DNA of 64,000 nucleotides from Verrucomicrobium sp. BvORR034 (GTDB lineage: Bacteria; Verrucomicrobiota; Verrucomicrobiia; Verrucomicrobiales; Verrucomicrobiaceae): the NCBI RefSeq assembly GCF_000739635.1, contig NZ_BATQ01000056.1:104187-168186 (forward strand). The letters are read 5' to 3'. A program made the translations under genes and the position numbers. Each line of letters opens with the position of its first letter. The stretch's first letter is position 1. The notes below the pieces were generated by a model that was not told the origin of the DNA, did not search any database, and saw nothing but the letters and a program-made list of their open reading frames with translations. Of this stretch, positions 33,354 through 41,877 are shown in pieces.

Positions 33354-35318
33354 TCACTTCCTGCCGGGGATCAACCGCCCCGGCAGTTTGAAGATCTCCT
33401 TGGCGGCCTTGCCCGTCCCTTCGAGGATGCCTTCGGCGGCTCCCGCCCCCACTTTCACCCCTTCGACCCCGATTTTGGCTCCTTCTTTAAGAATGCCAGT
33501 GGCGGCGTCCAACGTCCCCTTCACAATCTGTGTTCCGGGGGCGAACTTCAGCTGCCATTTGAGGTCGGGCAGGGTGCCTGCCCCTTCAAACGTGAGCAAT
33601 TCACTGAAGGCACCAGTGGCAAGCTTCAGCACCAGACCTTTGAGACGGGCTTGTGCTTCGAACTGGGCATACTTGGATTCCAGATTGATCGAGCCTTTGG
33701 CGTCCACTTTGGTGGCGTTGCTGGAAAGGTCGAGTTGCTCGAAGACCAAGGTGCCCCCGCCCATGTGATAACGGGCATCCAGGCGTGAGGCGACATCTTT
33801 GCCGAAGTCGGGTTGCAGAGGGTTGATCAACAGGTGCAGGGCTCCTAGGAAGGGGACCTGATAGAAACGTGCCTGAGTGATGACAATGGAGCCTGAGCCT
33901 TTCACCCCAGAGGGAGTCATCACCCCGCCGCCTGCGAAGGTGCCCGTCACCGAGCCCTGGCGGGGTTCGTTGCTGCCGAAGCTCCGCATCACCACATCCA
34001 GGTTGGCTCCTGACAATCGGGCGCTGGTCTTGAAACTCGTGGCGGGCTGAGAGTAGTCGAGATCGAGCTCGTCCGTGGAGAGCGTGCCGCCCCAGAGCCT
34101 GGCCTTTACATCCTTGAGCGAGGCCCGCCGGTCTTTCAGCGCGAGATCGGATCGTAGGTCGTCCAGATGAATGGTCCCGGAGTCTAGCGCCCATGCCAGA
34201 TGACCTTCCAATTCGAGCCGCCCGTGCCACTCCAGGGCACCGGGATCAGAAAACGGTAAAAGGCCGGTGCCAGTTAGCTTCCAGACTCCCTCGGAGCGGA
34301 GTTTCTGCAGGTGCACCGCATTGGGTGAGAGCTGACGAATCACCGCAGGGAGGTCCAGAGAGGAGTCCAGCTGCTTGATCACGATGTGCTCCCGACCGGG
34401 ATCCACATGTCCGGACATGGTCGCCGTACCGCCGCCGCTGGCGAGCTTGAGCAGAGGGATCTCAATCCTTGACCAGGGATCTCCCTCGGCTGCAGTGTCG
34501 ATCTTGGCCGCTGCCTCGGTAAGATGGAGCCCCCTCCAGGTGAAGTCTCCCCCGCTGAGTTCGAGGTTCATATGGACCCGGTCTTCCGGCCGGGATTTGC
34601 GGAAATCGAGCTTCGCCTGGGGTGGCTGGTTCTTGGAAACGATCTTGATGTACTTCTGGGTCGGGGCCAGCCAACGGAACCGCAGGGCGGACTTCAGCGC
34701 CTGTCCCTTCTCCCGCGGCGGTTGCTTGGCCTGCTCCTCAGGGGAGAGTTCGGCTTTGGGCGTCCAGGCATATTCCCCAGTGATGAGGGCAGCCCACCCT
34801 TCCATGAGGCCCTGGGCACTTACCAGTTCCACCCTGTCCTGGCGCACGTTCAGGTCGATGCCAAAGTTCTCCACCTGCATCCGAGTCTCCCCCTCCAGCA
34901 ACTCGAGGTGGGACTTCTTGGTGGTGAATCTCCCCGCGTTCCAATTGCGCCAGCCCGGGCTGTCTTTCACAAGGCTGAGCTGGGAAACTTTGACCGCAGC
35001 ATCCGTTTTGGCCTCGTCACGATAGAGCGTCACGTTGCTGAGGCTGACGCCGGGGCCGGGGATCCAGTTGGCATCCTCCCAGGTCATGTACACGCCTGCG
35101 TCTGCCAGACGGGAGTTCGCCTCCGCTGCCAGGATGTCGCCAATCCACTGTCGGCTCAGCCATACCCCGCCCGCCAGCAGAAGCAGGAGCACGAGGCTCC
35201 CGATGAGAAATCGGCGCAGTCGCCGTTTCTTCTTGGGAAGCGGTTCAGTCGGGTTCACGGCGCTAGGGGACAGCCAGTGTCGCAGAAAATCGAGGAACGG
35301 GCAATCATCAACTGACAC
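33354..35318 (-). CDS. AsmA-like membrane protein
   Basis: A 654-residue protein with a single N-terminal membrane helix after a basic stretch (KKKRRLRRFLIGSLVLLLLLAGGVWLS), then a long beta-rich region with the AsmA/DUF3971-type C-terminal features (GAGVMTPSGVKGSGSIVI-like repeats; FLGALHLLINPLQPDFGKDVASRLDARYHMGGG). AsmA-like proteins bridge the envelope and are thought to move lipids between membranes. The start at GTG 35318 overlaps the upstream gene by 11 bases and is preferred; a longer ORF to 35438 overlaps it further. It is the last gene of the entericidin-to-AsmA operon. Confidence 0.75.
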   Translation of the reverse strand: MSVDDCPFLDFLRHWLSPSAVNPTEPLPKKKRRLRRFLIGSLVLLLLLAGGVWLSRQWIGDILAAEANSRLADAGVYMTWEDANWIPGPGVSLSNVTLYRDEAKTDAAVKVSQLSLVKDSPGWRNWNAGRFTTKKSHLELLEGETRMQVENFGIDLNVRQDRVELVSAQGLMEGWAALITGEYAWTPKAELSPEEQAKQPPREKGQALKSALRFRWLAPTQKYIKIVSKNQPPQAKLDFRKSRPEDRVHMNLELSGGDFTWRGLHLTEAAAKIDTAAEGDPWSRIEIPLLKLASGGGTATMSGHVDPGREHIVIKQLDSSLDLPAVIRQLSPNAVHLQKLRSEGVWKLTGTGLLPFSDPGALEWHGRLELEGHLAWALDSGTIHLDDLRSDLALKDRRASLKDVKARLWGGTLSTDELDLDYSQPATSFKTSARLSGANLDVVMRSFGSNEPRQGSVTGTFAGGGVMTPSGVKGSGSIVITQARFYQVPFLGALHLLINPLQPDFGKDVASRLDARYHMGGGTLVFEQLDLSSNATKVDAKGSINLESKYAQFEAQARLKGLVLKLATGAFSELLTFEGAGTLPDLKWQLKFAPGTQIVKGTLDAATGILKEGAKIGVEGVKVGAGAAEGILEGTGKAAKEIFKLPGRLIPGRK

Positions 35319-35670
35319 CCGTGGGCGCTCCAGAGGCGGGAAGAGAGGAGGCGAGCGGCGTTTGTGACAGTCGCTGTAGGACATACGGCGCGGCCAGGGG
35401 TACGACCGCCTGGAGCATCGTGCGCACGAACTTGGCACTCATGGTGGGGCGGGCCATGCGGAAGACCATGGGGATGACCCGGCTGGCCAAGGCTCCTCCC
35501 GCGAGGGCGTACAGGGCGTACCGCATCGGGTGGGAGGCGATGGCCTCACGGGCGCGGGAAGGCAGGTTAAAGGAATGTTCCAGATCGTCCACCGCGCAGC
35601 GCAGATCCCACCGGCTGGCTTCAAGTTGACGCCTTAGTTTCTGGAGTTCGATTGGGAGCTGGTGAGCCAT
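35308..35670 (-). CDS. Small membrane-associated protein of the YqjE/YqjD operon
   Basis: A 120-residue protein of unknown family. It has a helical, charged start (QLPIELQKLRRQLEASRWDLRCAVDDLEHSF), then a moderately hydrophobic region (MRYALYALAGGALASRVIPMVF) and a second (LQAVVPLAAPYVLQRL). Both ends overlap its neighbours: 37 bases with the holin-like gene upstream and 11 bases with the AsmA gene downstream, so it is part of the same translationally coupled operon. It may be equivalent in place to the YqjK-type protein, but sequence similarity is not evident. Confidence 0.6.
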   Translation of the reverse strand: MAHQLPIELQKLRRQLEASRWDLRCAVDDLEHSFNLPSRAREAIASHPMRYALYALAGGALASRVIPMVFRMARPTMSAKFVRTMLQAVVPLAAPYVLQRLSQTPLASSLPASGAPTGVS

Positions 35671-36068
35671 AGCTTGTCTTGTTGGAATTCATGCCTGGTG
35701 GCGTGGAAGAGCGTTTTGCTCGAGGTGGAGAGTGCGCGGACCGCCCAGAAGGCCAGTCCTACCGCGCCAATAAGATGGGCTGCCGCCACGATGGCTGCTG
35801 CCGGGGCGAGGTCCCCCTGCCACCAGTGGGCAGCCACCCAGCCCACCAAGGCAAACATGAGGAGGACATAGGCGATGGCGGCAAAGAGCAGGCTGGTGAG
35901 TCCCGCCACGATCACCGCAGCGAGCAGCTTGAATGCGCCTTCCCCCTCCATACAGGCCAGGCGAAACCGGGCCTCCAGATACATCACGGCTGCAGCGAGA
36001 AGTCGCCGCAATGTGCCGGTAACGCCCGCGGAGTTCTTCTCCGGGTCGGAGTGTGGGTGAGACTGCAT
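35634..36068 (-). CDS. Holin-superfamily III-like (YqjE-type) membrane protein
   Basis: A 144-residue protein with two central hydrophobic helices (AVIVAGLTSLLFAAIAYVLLMFALVGWVAAHW and IVAAAHLIGAVGLAFWAVRAL) flanked by polar ends, the layout of the YqjE family (phage holin 3_6 / Holin-X superfamily III). Despite the holin name, chromosomal YqjE proteins are not lysis genes; they lie with YqjD-like proteins in stress-induced operons. Here a YqjD-like gene is 24 bases upstream, matching the enterobacterial yqjD-yqjE order. Confidence 0.75.
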   Translation of the reverse strand: MQSHPHSDPEKNSAGVTGTLRRLLAAAVMYLEARFRLACMEGEGAFKLLAAVIVAGLTSLLFAAIAYVLLMFALVGWVAAHWWQGDLAPAAAIVAAAHLIGAVGLAFWAVRALSTSSKTLFHATRHEFQQDKLWLTSSQSNSRN

Positions 36069-36092
36069 GAGGGGGACATGCTGGGAACGGAA

Positions 36093-36374
36093 TCAGCCGT
36101 TCGTCTGTTGATGACGGACCCGAATGGCAGCTGCGACGAGGACACCTGCGCCCAGCGCCAGACTGGCGGCGGCGAGCGGGTTGGTGGCAACCCAAGATGC
36201 TGGGCGGCCAGCTCCGGTCAGCGTGTCACGGGTGACGGCTGCAAAGGAGCGCACCACGGGCCGCATGTGATCAAGCAACCGGTGATTGGTCAGCCGGGTC
36301 AAGTGATGCTGCGCGTGCCGGACGTCGCGGCGGATATTGTCAGGGTACAGGACAAGGGCTGGGACCGGGATCAT
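36093..36374 (-). CDS. YqjD/ElaB-like small membrane-tail protein
   Basis: A 93-residue protein with a polar, helical N-terminal two-thirds and a C-terminal hydrophobic helix (NPLAAASLALGAGVLVAAAIRVRHQQ), the topology of YqjD/ElaB (DUF883) proteins. In Escherichia coli those anchor ribosomes or act in stationary phase; here the assignment rests mainly on layout and on the adjacent YqjE-like gene. It is preceded by the entericidin gene (54-base gap), so they are probably cotranscribed. Confidence 0.6.
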   Translation of the reverse strand: MIPVPALVLYPDNIRRDVRHAQHHLTRLTNHRLLDHMRPVVRSFAAVTRDTLTGAGRPASWVATNPLAAASLALGAGVLVAAAIRVRHQQTNG

Positions 36375-36428
36375 GGGAAAGGAAAAGCGGGGGTTTTTGA
36401 TGCGCTTGGGGCGTTGTGTCAGTCAAGA

Positions 36429-36629
36429 TCAGCGGGCGACTTCGTGGGCCTTCTCCTCGATCTTGTTGCCAACCTTTTGGGTGTCACGCCCCAGCCCGGC
36501 CACCGTGTTGCACGAGACCATGCCACCGGCGACCGCAAGGGTGCCGATCAGAATGGCGGCTTTCGTGAAAGGGCGCTTCACGACCGGGGTGGGAGAGGGG
36601 AATTTGATGACTGAAGGTGTGGTATTCAT
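36429..36629 (-). CDS. Entericidin-like small lipoprotein
   Basis: A 66-residue protein. The C-terminal half, CNTVAGLGRDTQKVGNKIEEKA, is the hallmark of entericidin A/B, small membrane lipoproteins linked to stress and cell lysis. A lipobox precedes Cys40 (GGMVSC). The ATG start at 36629 has a good AGGGAG ribosome-binding site but gives a long polar n-region. An in-frame GTG at 36581 would give a classic lipoprotein signal (MKRPFTKAAILIGTLAVAGG). An exact sigma-54 promoter consensus lies just upstream, and its start point would fall only 5 bases before the ATG, removing that ribosome-binding site, so the GTG is a live alternative. Confidence 0.85.
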   Translation of the reverse strand: MNTTPSVIKFPSPTPVVKRPFTKAAILIGTLAVAGGMVSCNTVAGLGRDTQKVGNKIEEKAHEVAR

Positions 36630-36645
36630 AGCAACTCCCTAATTC

Positions 36646-36660
36646 GCAAGGGCTGTGCCA
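36646..36660 (-). promoter_or_regulatory. Exact sigma-54 (-24/-12) promoter consensus before the entericidin operon
   Basis: On the minus strand this reads TGGCAC-AGCCC-TTGC, matching all ten conserved positions of the sigma-54 consensus TGGCAC-N5-TTGC, with GG and GC at the required spacing. The predicted start is near 36634. It lies 17 bases upstream of the entericidin ATG and about 300 bases from the end of a gene for an NtrC-type activator. It lacks the extended Y before TGG and the A after TTGC. Confidence 0.65.
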
Positions 36661-36880
36661 CCCCAGTGTGTGCGGTGTAAGCCGTTGATTGCCAAGGGAA
36701 AGTGTTCTTTGGCCTTGGGGGAACTCCCTTTCAGAGGTTGCATCCTGCATCGCCAACGGGCGTTTTTCGTTTGCAGATTGCATGAACACCTGAGCCTCTC
36801 ATCAGGGGGCGGTGTCTTGGCCGGTGCCCAGAGGAGGTCGCATGGTGGATCTGGACGTGACCGACCAACAGACGCCCCCC

Positions 36881-36921
36881 AAAAGAAAACAACCTCGAAA
36901 TCCGCGATGGGAGTTCGAGGT
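36881..36921 (-). terminator. Rho-independent terminator after the sigma-54 activator gene
   Basis: On the minus strand, ACCTCGAA (36921-36914) pairs with TTCGAGGT (36899-36892) over 8 bases, then TGTTTTCTTTT follows. It starts 22 bases past the stop of the response regulator gene, so it should end the three-gene kinase/regulator operon. Confidence 0.75.
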
Positions 36922-36943
36922 GTCAATCAAACCGCCCGCCGGA

Positions 36944-38299
36944 TTACTCTGAATCCAGACCCAGCTTCTTGCGCTTGCGATACAGGGTGGCCTGGTCGAT
37001 GCCGAGCACGGATGCCGCCTCCGCAAGACTTTGAGTTCTGCTCAAGATGGCTTTGATGTGAGCGGCCTCCAGATCTTCCAGACTGACCCAGTCACCTTTG
37101 TTCGGGCCGTCTGCGGAGGCTTCCGCAGCGGCGCTGCCATTCAGCGAGGGTGGCAGGTCCGTGGTCTTGATTTCGCGGCTCGCGGCCAGGATGACCACAC
37201 GTTCAATGACATTGCGAAGTTCGCGGAGATTACCTGGCCACGGGTAGGCCATGACCCGCCGGCGCGCGTCTTCTGAAAAGGCAGGAAGAGGGCGGGCGCA
37301 CTGTTTGGCAAAAAACTTGAGGTATTCCTCGGAGAATTGCATCACGTCCTGCTGCCGCTGGCGCAGGGGTGGCATGGTCACGGTGATGACGTTCAGACGG
37401 TAGTAGAGGTCTTCGCGGAAGGTGCCGTCTCCCACCGCCTTCGCGAGGTCGCGGTTGGTGGCGGCGATGATGCGGACATTGGCCTGCCGGATGGTGTTTT
37501 CCCCCAGGCGCTCGTATTCGCGATCCTGGAGGAGTCGCAGCAGCTTGGGCTGGATCTCCAGGGGCAGTTCGCCGATTTCATCGAGGAAGAGAGTGCCGCC
37601 TTCTGCAGCCTTTACCTTCCCCCACTGGTCTTTCACCGCGCCGGTGAATGATCCACGGGTGTGGCCAAAGAGTTCACTCTCCAGCAACTCCTTGGAGAGG
37701 CTGGGGCAGTTGACAGTGACAAAGGGTTTGCTCGCCCGGTCGCTGCGCTGATGCACTGCGCGAGCTACAACGCTCTTGCCCGTGCCGCTCTCACCCAGGA
37801 TGAGGATGGAGGCGGGAGTGGGGGCGGCGCGAAAAAGGACGTCCAAGGTGTCCTTCACTGCTGCGTTGGAGGAGTCAAACACCGGCTCCGGGCTGTGGCT
37901 TGCCACCTGCGTCTGCAGTTCCACCACGCGCTCGGCCAGCTTGCGATGCTTCTGGGCGCGAGTGATGACCAGGCCCAGTTGGGCGGCGGTGAAGGGTTTC
38001 TCCAGAAAGTCCAGCGCTCCACGGCGCATCGCTTCCACGGCCAGACTGATGTTGGCGGCGGCCGTAAAGACCACCACCGGCAGTTGCGGGTTCCGCTTGA
38101 GAATCTCGTCCAGAATGTCCAGACCGTATTCGCGACCCAGGTTCACATCGAGCAGGACCAGATCGAATGTGGACTCCTTGATGGCTTCCAGGGCAGTGGC
38201 GCTGTCCTGGGCGCTTTCCGCATAGTGGCCTGCATCCTCCACGATCTGCATCGTGGCTTCGCGGATGAGCTTTTCATCATCAATGACGAGGATGTCCAT
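36944..38299 (-). CDS. NtrC-type sigma-54-dependent response regulator
   Basis: A 451-residue activator: receiver with phosphoacceptor Asp51 (LVLLDVNLG), AAA+ domain with Walker A GESGTGKS (169-176), the sigma-54-contact loop GSFTGA (216-221; the usual GAFTGA with Ala to Ser), Walker B LFLDEIGE (237-244), and a C-terminal Fis-type helix-turn-helix (SLAEAASVLGIDQATLYRKRKKLG). Layout and motifs resemble AlgB. It drives open-complex formation by RNA polymerase-sigma-54 after phosphorylation, presumably by the two kinases upstream (21-base gap). The nearest sigma-54-type promoter is the one before the entericidin operon. Confidence 0.95.
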   Translation of the reverse strand: MDILVIDDEKLIREATMQIVEDAGHYAESAQDSATALEAIKESTFDLVLLDVNLGREYGLDILDEILKRNPQLPVVVFTAAANISLAVEAMRRGALDFLEKPFTAAQLGLVITRAQKHRKLAERVVELQTQVASHSPEPVFDSSNAAVKDTLDVLFRAAPTPASILILGESGTGKSVVARAVHQRSDRASKPFVTVNCPSLSKELLESELFGHTRGSFTGAVKDQWGKVKAAEGGTLFLDEIGELPLEIQPKLLRLLQDREYERLGENTIRQANVRIIAATNRDLAKAVGDGTFREDLYYRLNVITVTMPPLRQRQQDVMQFSEEYLKFFAKQCARPLPAFSEDARRRVMAYPWPGNLRELRNVIERVVILAASREIKTTDLPPSLNGSAAAEASADGPNKGDWVSLEDLEAAHIKAILSRTQSLAEAASVLGIDQATLYRKRKKLGLDSE

Positions 38300-38320
38300 G
38301 TGCGATTGTCTCTTTGCTTT

Positions 38321-39472
38321 TTATCGGGTCAGGTTGGCGGTGGGAGATGGGGCTTCGGGAGTTTGCTCCAGGGTTTCAGGAATAGCCAGCGGGAGCTGGA
38401 GGGAAAACACGGCCCCCTCCCCGGGGCCGCTGATCATCCGGATCGTGCCGCCCATGCGTTCGATGAGGCGTTTTACGATGGAAAGTCCCAAGCCGGTGGA
38501 AGGCTCGCCGCCCGTGGGCCGGGCGCTGAGCCGGCCGTAGCGCCGGAACATGCGGGACATGTCGTCATTGGTGAAGCCCGGTCCCTGGTCGGCCACTTCG
38601 CACACAGCGTATCCGGTGGTTCCGGTCTTGGCCCTCAGCGTGATGGTGGTGCCCACCGGGGAGAATTTGATGGCGTTGGAAACCACGTTTTCCAGAGCTT
38701 GCTCAAGCATTTCGTGGTCACCCTTGATCGTCACGGGGCGCGGGGCCAGCTCGAGCACGATGTTGATCTGCTTCGCAGCGGCGATGGGTTCGTGGCGCGC
38801 TCCCACGGAGGTGAGGATCTCTTTCAGGTCAATCGGGGTCGGATCCACCTTCAAGTTCTCCGCCAGTTGATTGGCGAGGAACTCCTTCACGAACACGAGC
38901 ATGCGCTCCGTGGAGTCGTGGATGTTGTCCACGAGACGTGCGCTGCGGGGCGGCAGTTCGGAGACGCGGTCCTGAAGCAGCTTGGTGCTCAGTTTCATGC
39001 CCGCGAGGTGGTTCTTCAAGTCGTGGGCCAGAATGCCCAGCAGTTCATCCTTGTCCTCTGCCAGCAGGCGTAGGTCGTCCCGTGCATGTTTGAGCGCCAG
39101 ATGGGTGCGCACGCGGGAGAGGAGCTCCGCCCGGTTGAAAGGCTTCGTCACATAGTCCACGCCCCCCGTTTCCAATGCCTGGACGATGAGGTTCTTGTCA
39201 TCGGCGGCGGAGAGAAAGATGACTGGGATGCCGGACCAGTCGGAGTTGGCCTGCAATCGACGGCACACCTCCAGGCCATCCATCTCGGGCATCATCACAT
39301 CCAGCAGGATCAGGTCTGGCTTGCGTATGGCGAGGCGCTTGAAGGCCTGCTCCCCGCTCAGCGCAGGAATGATGTCGTAGTCCATCATGGACAGGATGGT
39401 ACCTACGATTTGAAGATTTTGTTCCTGGTCGTCAATGATCAGGATGGTGTCCTTAAAGACTGTGGGAGTCAT
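38321..39472 (-). CDS. Receiver-histidine kinase hybrid
   Basis: A 383-residue protein with an N-terminal receiver (Asp58 in LILLDVMMPEMDG) and a C-terminal histidine kinase. The phosphorylation His150 lies in GILAHDLKNHLAG, followed by N, G1 and G2 boxes (ENVVSNAIKFSP; VADQGPGF; STGLGLSIVK). No membrane segment or sensor domain is evident, so it is cytosolic and probably takes phosphate on its receiver. Its stop-to-start gap with the activator is 21 bases, and it overlaps the upstream kinase by four bases (ATGA). It is probably an intermediate in a phosphorelay. Confidence 0.93.
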   Translation of the reverse strand: MTPTVFKDTILIIDDQEQNLQIVGTILSMMDYDIIPALSGEQAFKRLAIRKPDLILLDVMMPEMDGLEVCRRLQANSDWSGIPVIFLSAADDKNLIVQALETGGVDYVTKPFNRAELLSRVRTHLALKHARDDLRLLAEDKDELLGILAHDLKNHLAGMKLSTKLLQDRVSELPPRSARLVDNIHDSTERMLVFVKEFLANQLAENLKVDPTPIDLKEILTSVGARHEPIAAAKQINIVLELAPRPVTIKGDHEMLEQALENVVSNAIKFSPVGTTITLRAKTGTTGYAVCEVADQGPGFTNDDMSRMFRRYGRLSARPTGGEPSTGLGLSIVKRLIERMGGTIRMISGPGEGAVFSLQLPLAIPETLEQTPEAPSPTANLTR

Positions 39473-41631
39473 GCGGGAGGGGCGATGTCGGAGTCAGGGA
39501 TGGATGCAGAGGTCAGTTGAGTGGTGAGGGCAGGGAACTGGCCGAGCTGATTTTCCAGTGCAGCCAAAGCAAAAGATTCGGCAGCCTCCATCAGCTTCTG
39601 GGCATAGTGTTCCAGCGGGGGACATGAACAAGATCGCGCGAGACCTGCGAGCTGGTTGGAAAAACTTTGAACGTCAGACATGGCCATGCCCTGGATGACG
39701 CCCGGCCACACATTTTTTTCCAGGTCCTTGAGACGAGGCAACAACTCCCTCCACAGCGCGGCGATCTCGGCGGACGCTGGTCTGGGCACTTCCGACACGC
39801 CCAGGACGGAATCCATGGAGGAATGCTGCGGGATGAATTGCGCCAGCTCGCGGTAAAGTTCCGCGAGAGAGAAGGGCTTGCGGATGTAGCCGTCGAATGA
39901 GCGGCGGAGGGCCTGTTCTTCATGCGAGAGGCTTGAGGCCGTGACCGCGACCAGTGGCAGCAGTTCCAGGTCGGGTTGCTGGCGGATGAGTCGCATTGCC
40001 TCGCGTCCGTCCATCTCCGGCATGCGGATGTCCATCAGCACCACATCAGGTTTCTCGTTCACTGCGGTGCGGACTGCCTCTGAGCCGCTGGCGGCGAGGA
40101 GAATTTTGTGGTGGGTGCTGGCGAAGATGTCGGCCACCAGGCTGCGGTTCGTGGGATTGTCATCCACCGCCAGAATCTTGGAGGGCCGGAGCTTGTTGAA
40201 ATCAACCGCGAGATGCTCCTTGGTCTGGCTTTCCGGAAGGCGTGCAGAGATCTCCACATGGGGGAATTCAAAGCGGAAGAGCGTGCCGCGACCTGGCTGG
40301 CTGTCCAGCAGGATGCGACCTCCCATCAGGTCGGACAGCCGCTTCACGATGGCCAGCCCCAGGCCTGTGCCGCGGGTTTGGGACTTCGTTCCTCCATTCA
40401 CTTGAACGAAGGGTCGAAAGACTTCCGCCTGCATCTCGCGAGGGATGCCTACGCCGGTGTCTTCCACTTCCACCGTCAGCAGCATGCGGCTGCGGTGTTC
40501 AGTGTCCCGTTCGCCGTGCAGGCGCACGGTCACTCCGCCACGTTCCGTGAACTTGAGCGAATTGCCCACCACGTTCACCAGGATCTGCCGGAGCCGGATG
40601 CTGTCGATCAGCAGGGAGTTGGGCACGTTGGGGGAGATCTCTGTATGCAACTCCAGGCCACGCTCGATGGCCTGCCGGGCAAACATCTGCTGCACAAAGC
40701 GCACCACGTCCCGCACATCACAGGGGTCCGAGGAAATTTGCAGCATGCCCGCCTCGATCTTGGAGAGGTCCAGAATGTCGTTGATGATCTGCAGCAGGGC
40801 CCGCCCGCTGACCAGAATGGTTTCCGCATGGCGTTTCTCCTGCTCCGACTGCGCCTCATTGGCCAGCAGTTCGCTGAAACCCAAGATCGCGTTCATCGGG
40901 GTGCGGATCTCATGGCTCATCGTCGCCAGGAAGATGCTCTTCTCCTTTTCCGATTGCTCCGCCCGCACTTTCGCGGCGGCGAGCCGCTCCTCCCTGCGCA
41001 GTTGTTTGAGGGACTCGCGGAAGAGCATCAATGCCAGAGCTCCCGCTCCCAAGGCGACCACTCCGGATCCAGTGGCGCTGATCAGGCCCCATTTCTGGTC
41101 TGACCTCATCACAGCATTCTTCTGAATGATGATGCCATCGAGTCGGGAAGTGACCGCCTCCACCCGATGGCGGAGTTCGTCCATGATGCGTTTTCCTCCT
41201 CCGCCGGAGATGAACTCCTGGGCCGGTCCGGGCCCCTCCCGCTTGCGGATGCTGATGGCTTCGCGCAACTCAGCGAACTTTTCATCCACGAGACGGCGGA
41301 TTCCTGAGACTTCCTCACTGGAGACAGCCTCGGTGTGATCAGCTGTCACGAGTTCATCCAAATCCCGGGGGACGGCCACTACACTGCGCATGAAAGGCTC
41401 GAGGTAAGTTTCATCTCCGGTGATCTGGAAACCCCTCTGACCCGTCTCGGCATCTTTGAGGGCGGAGAAGGTCCGTTCCCAGCCAGCCTTCATCAGCATC
41501 GCATGCTGGCTCGCATCGATGCTGGCATTCATCTTGGACCAGGTGACAGCCGTGAAGATGAGGGAGGTGACCGCCATCGCGCCCGCGACGAAGGCGATAA
41601 AACCCTTGGTTGGCTGTCTTTGAAACCGCAT
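39469..41631 (-). CDS. Hybrid sensor kinase with CHASE3-like sensor
   Basis: A 720-residue kinase started at ATG 41631; a start at 41727 would add 32 residues. The N-terminal membrane helix (FIAFVAGAMAVTSLIFTAVTW) is followed by a CHASE3-like extracytoplasmic domain (LKDAETGQRGFQITGDETYLEPF, the CHASE3 signature), a second membrane helix and a HisKA domain with His240 (ATMSHEIRTPMNA). ATPase boxes follow (NVVGNSLKFTE; DTGVGIPR; RGTGLGLAIVKR), then a receiver with Asp534 (DVVLMDIRMPEMDG). The last ~100 residues are helical and may be an Hpt-like remnant; no clear His box was seen. It starts the operon, so it probably senses an envelope signal. Confidence 0.92.
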   Translation of the reverse strand: MRFQRQPTKGFIAFVAGAMAVTSLIFTAVTWSKMNASIDASQHAMLMKAGWERTFSALKDAETGQRGFQITGDETYLEPFMRSVVAVPRDLDELVTADHTEAVSSEEVSGIRRLVDEKFAELREAISIRKREGPGPAQEFISGGGGKRIMDELRHRVEAVTSRLDGIIIQKNAVMRSDQKWGLISATGSGVVALGAGALALMLFRESLKQLRREERLAAAKVRAEQSEKEKSIFLATMSHEIRTPMNAILGFSELLANEAQSEQEKRHAETILVSGRALLQIINDILDLSKIEAGMLQISSDPCDVRDVVRFVQQMFARQAIERGLELHTEISPNVPNSLLIDSIRLRQILVNVVGNSLKFTERGGVTVRLHGERDTEHRSRMLLTVEVEDTGVGIPREMQAEVFRPFVQVNGGTKSQTRGTGLGLAIVKRLSDLMGGRILLDSQPGRGTLFRFEFPHVEISARLPESQTKEHLAVDFNKLRPSKILAVDDNPTNRSLVADIFASTHHKILLAASGSEAVRTAVNEKPDVVLMDIRMPEMDGREAMRLIRQQPDLELLPLVAVTASSLSHEEQALRRSFDGYIRKPFSLAELYRELAQFIPQHSSMDSVLGVSEVPRPASAEIAALWRELLPRLKDLEKNVWPGVIQGMAMSDVQSFSNQLAGLARSCSCPPLEHYAQKLMEAAESFALAALENQLGQFPALTTQLTSASIPDSDIAPPA

Positions 41632-41825
41632 GAGACCCGCGTCAGTGTCACGCCTGCCACCCTGATCCTGCAAGCGGTGATTTCCCCGCCGTGCAAAAAG
41701 CATAGCAGGCGGTGAACCATCTTGCAAAATGGTCCCTGAGAGTATCGGGGAAGGGGAGGGGGAAGGGGTGGGTTGAGGTCTTGTTTGCGTTCATGTTGAA
41801 TGAGTTATGGTTGTTTGCCTAGGGG

Positions 41826-41840
41826 TGGCATGCCATATGC
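41826..41840 (+). promoter_or_regulatory. Weak sigma-54-like promoter candidate before DUF892
   Basis: TGGCAT-GCCAT-ATGC keeps the invariant GG and GC with correct spacing and matches 8 of 10 positions. The predicted start would be near 41852, 26 bases before the DUF892 ATG. Eight-of-ten matches are expected by chance about twenty times in a window of this size, so this is suggestive only because of its position beside the sigma-54 operon. Confidence 0.3.
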
Positions 41841-41877
41841 ACCTTATTGGGGTGGACCCCCTCCCCCATCCCTCGAC

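Larger units (their letters stand above)
36630..36943. other. Intergenic region between the sigma-54 activator gene and the entericidin gene
   Basis: This 314-base gap has no gene. It holds a sigma-54 consensus (36646-36660) near the entericidin start, an intrinsic terminator of the activator gene at its other end (36881-36921), and between them about 220 bases where activator-binding sites (enhancer) would be expected. I could not identify a clear repeated operator by eye. Confidence 0.5.

Noticed and set aside
35634..36068. Holin-like gene as evidence of a prophage lysis module
   Set aside because: It is a YqjE-type chromosomal protein beside a YqjD-like gene and an AsmA-like gene; no endolysin, capsid or integrase is nearby.
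37661..39073. 470-codon plus-strand ORF across the sigma-54 activator and kinase genes
   Set aside because: It spans the boundary of two genuine minus-strand genes and has Gly/Gln/His-rich low-complexity composition.
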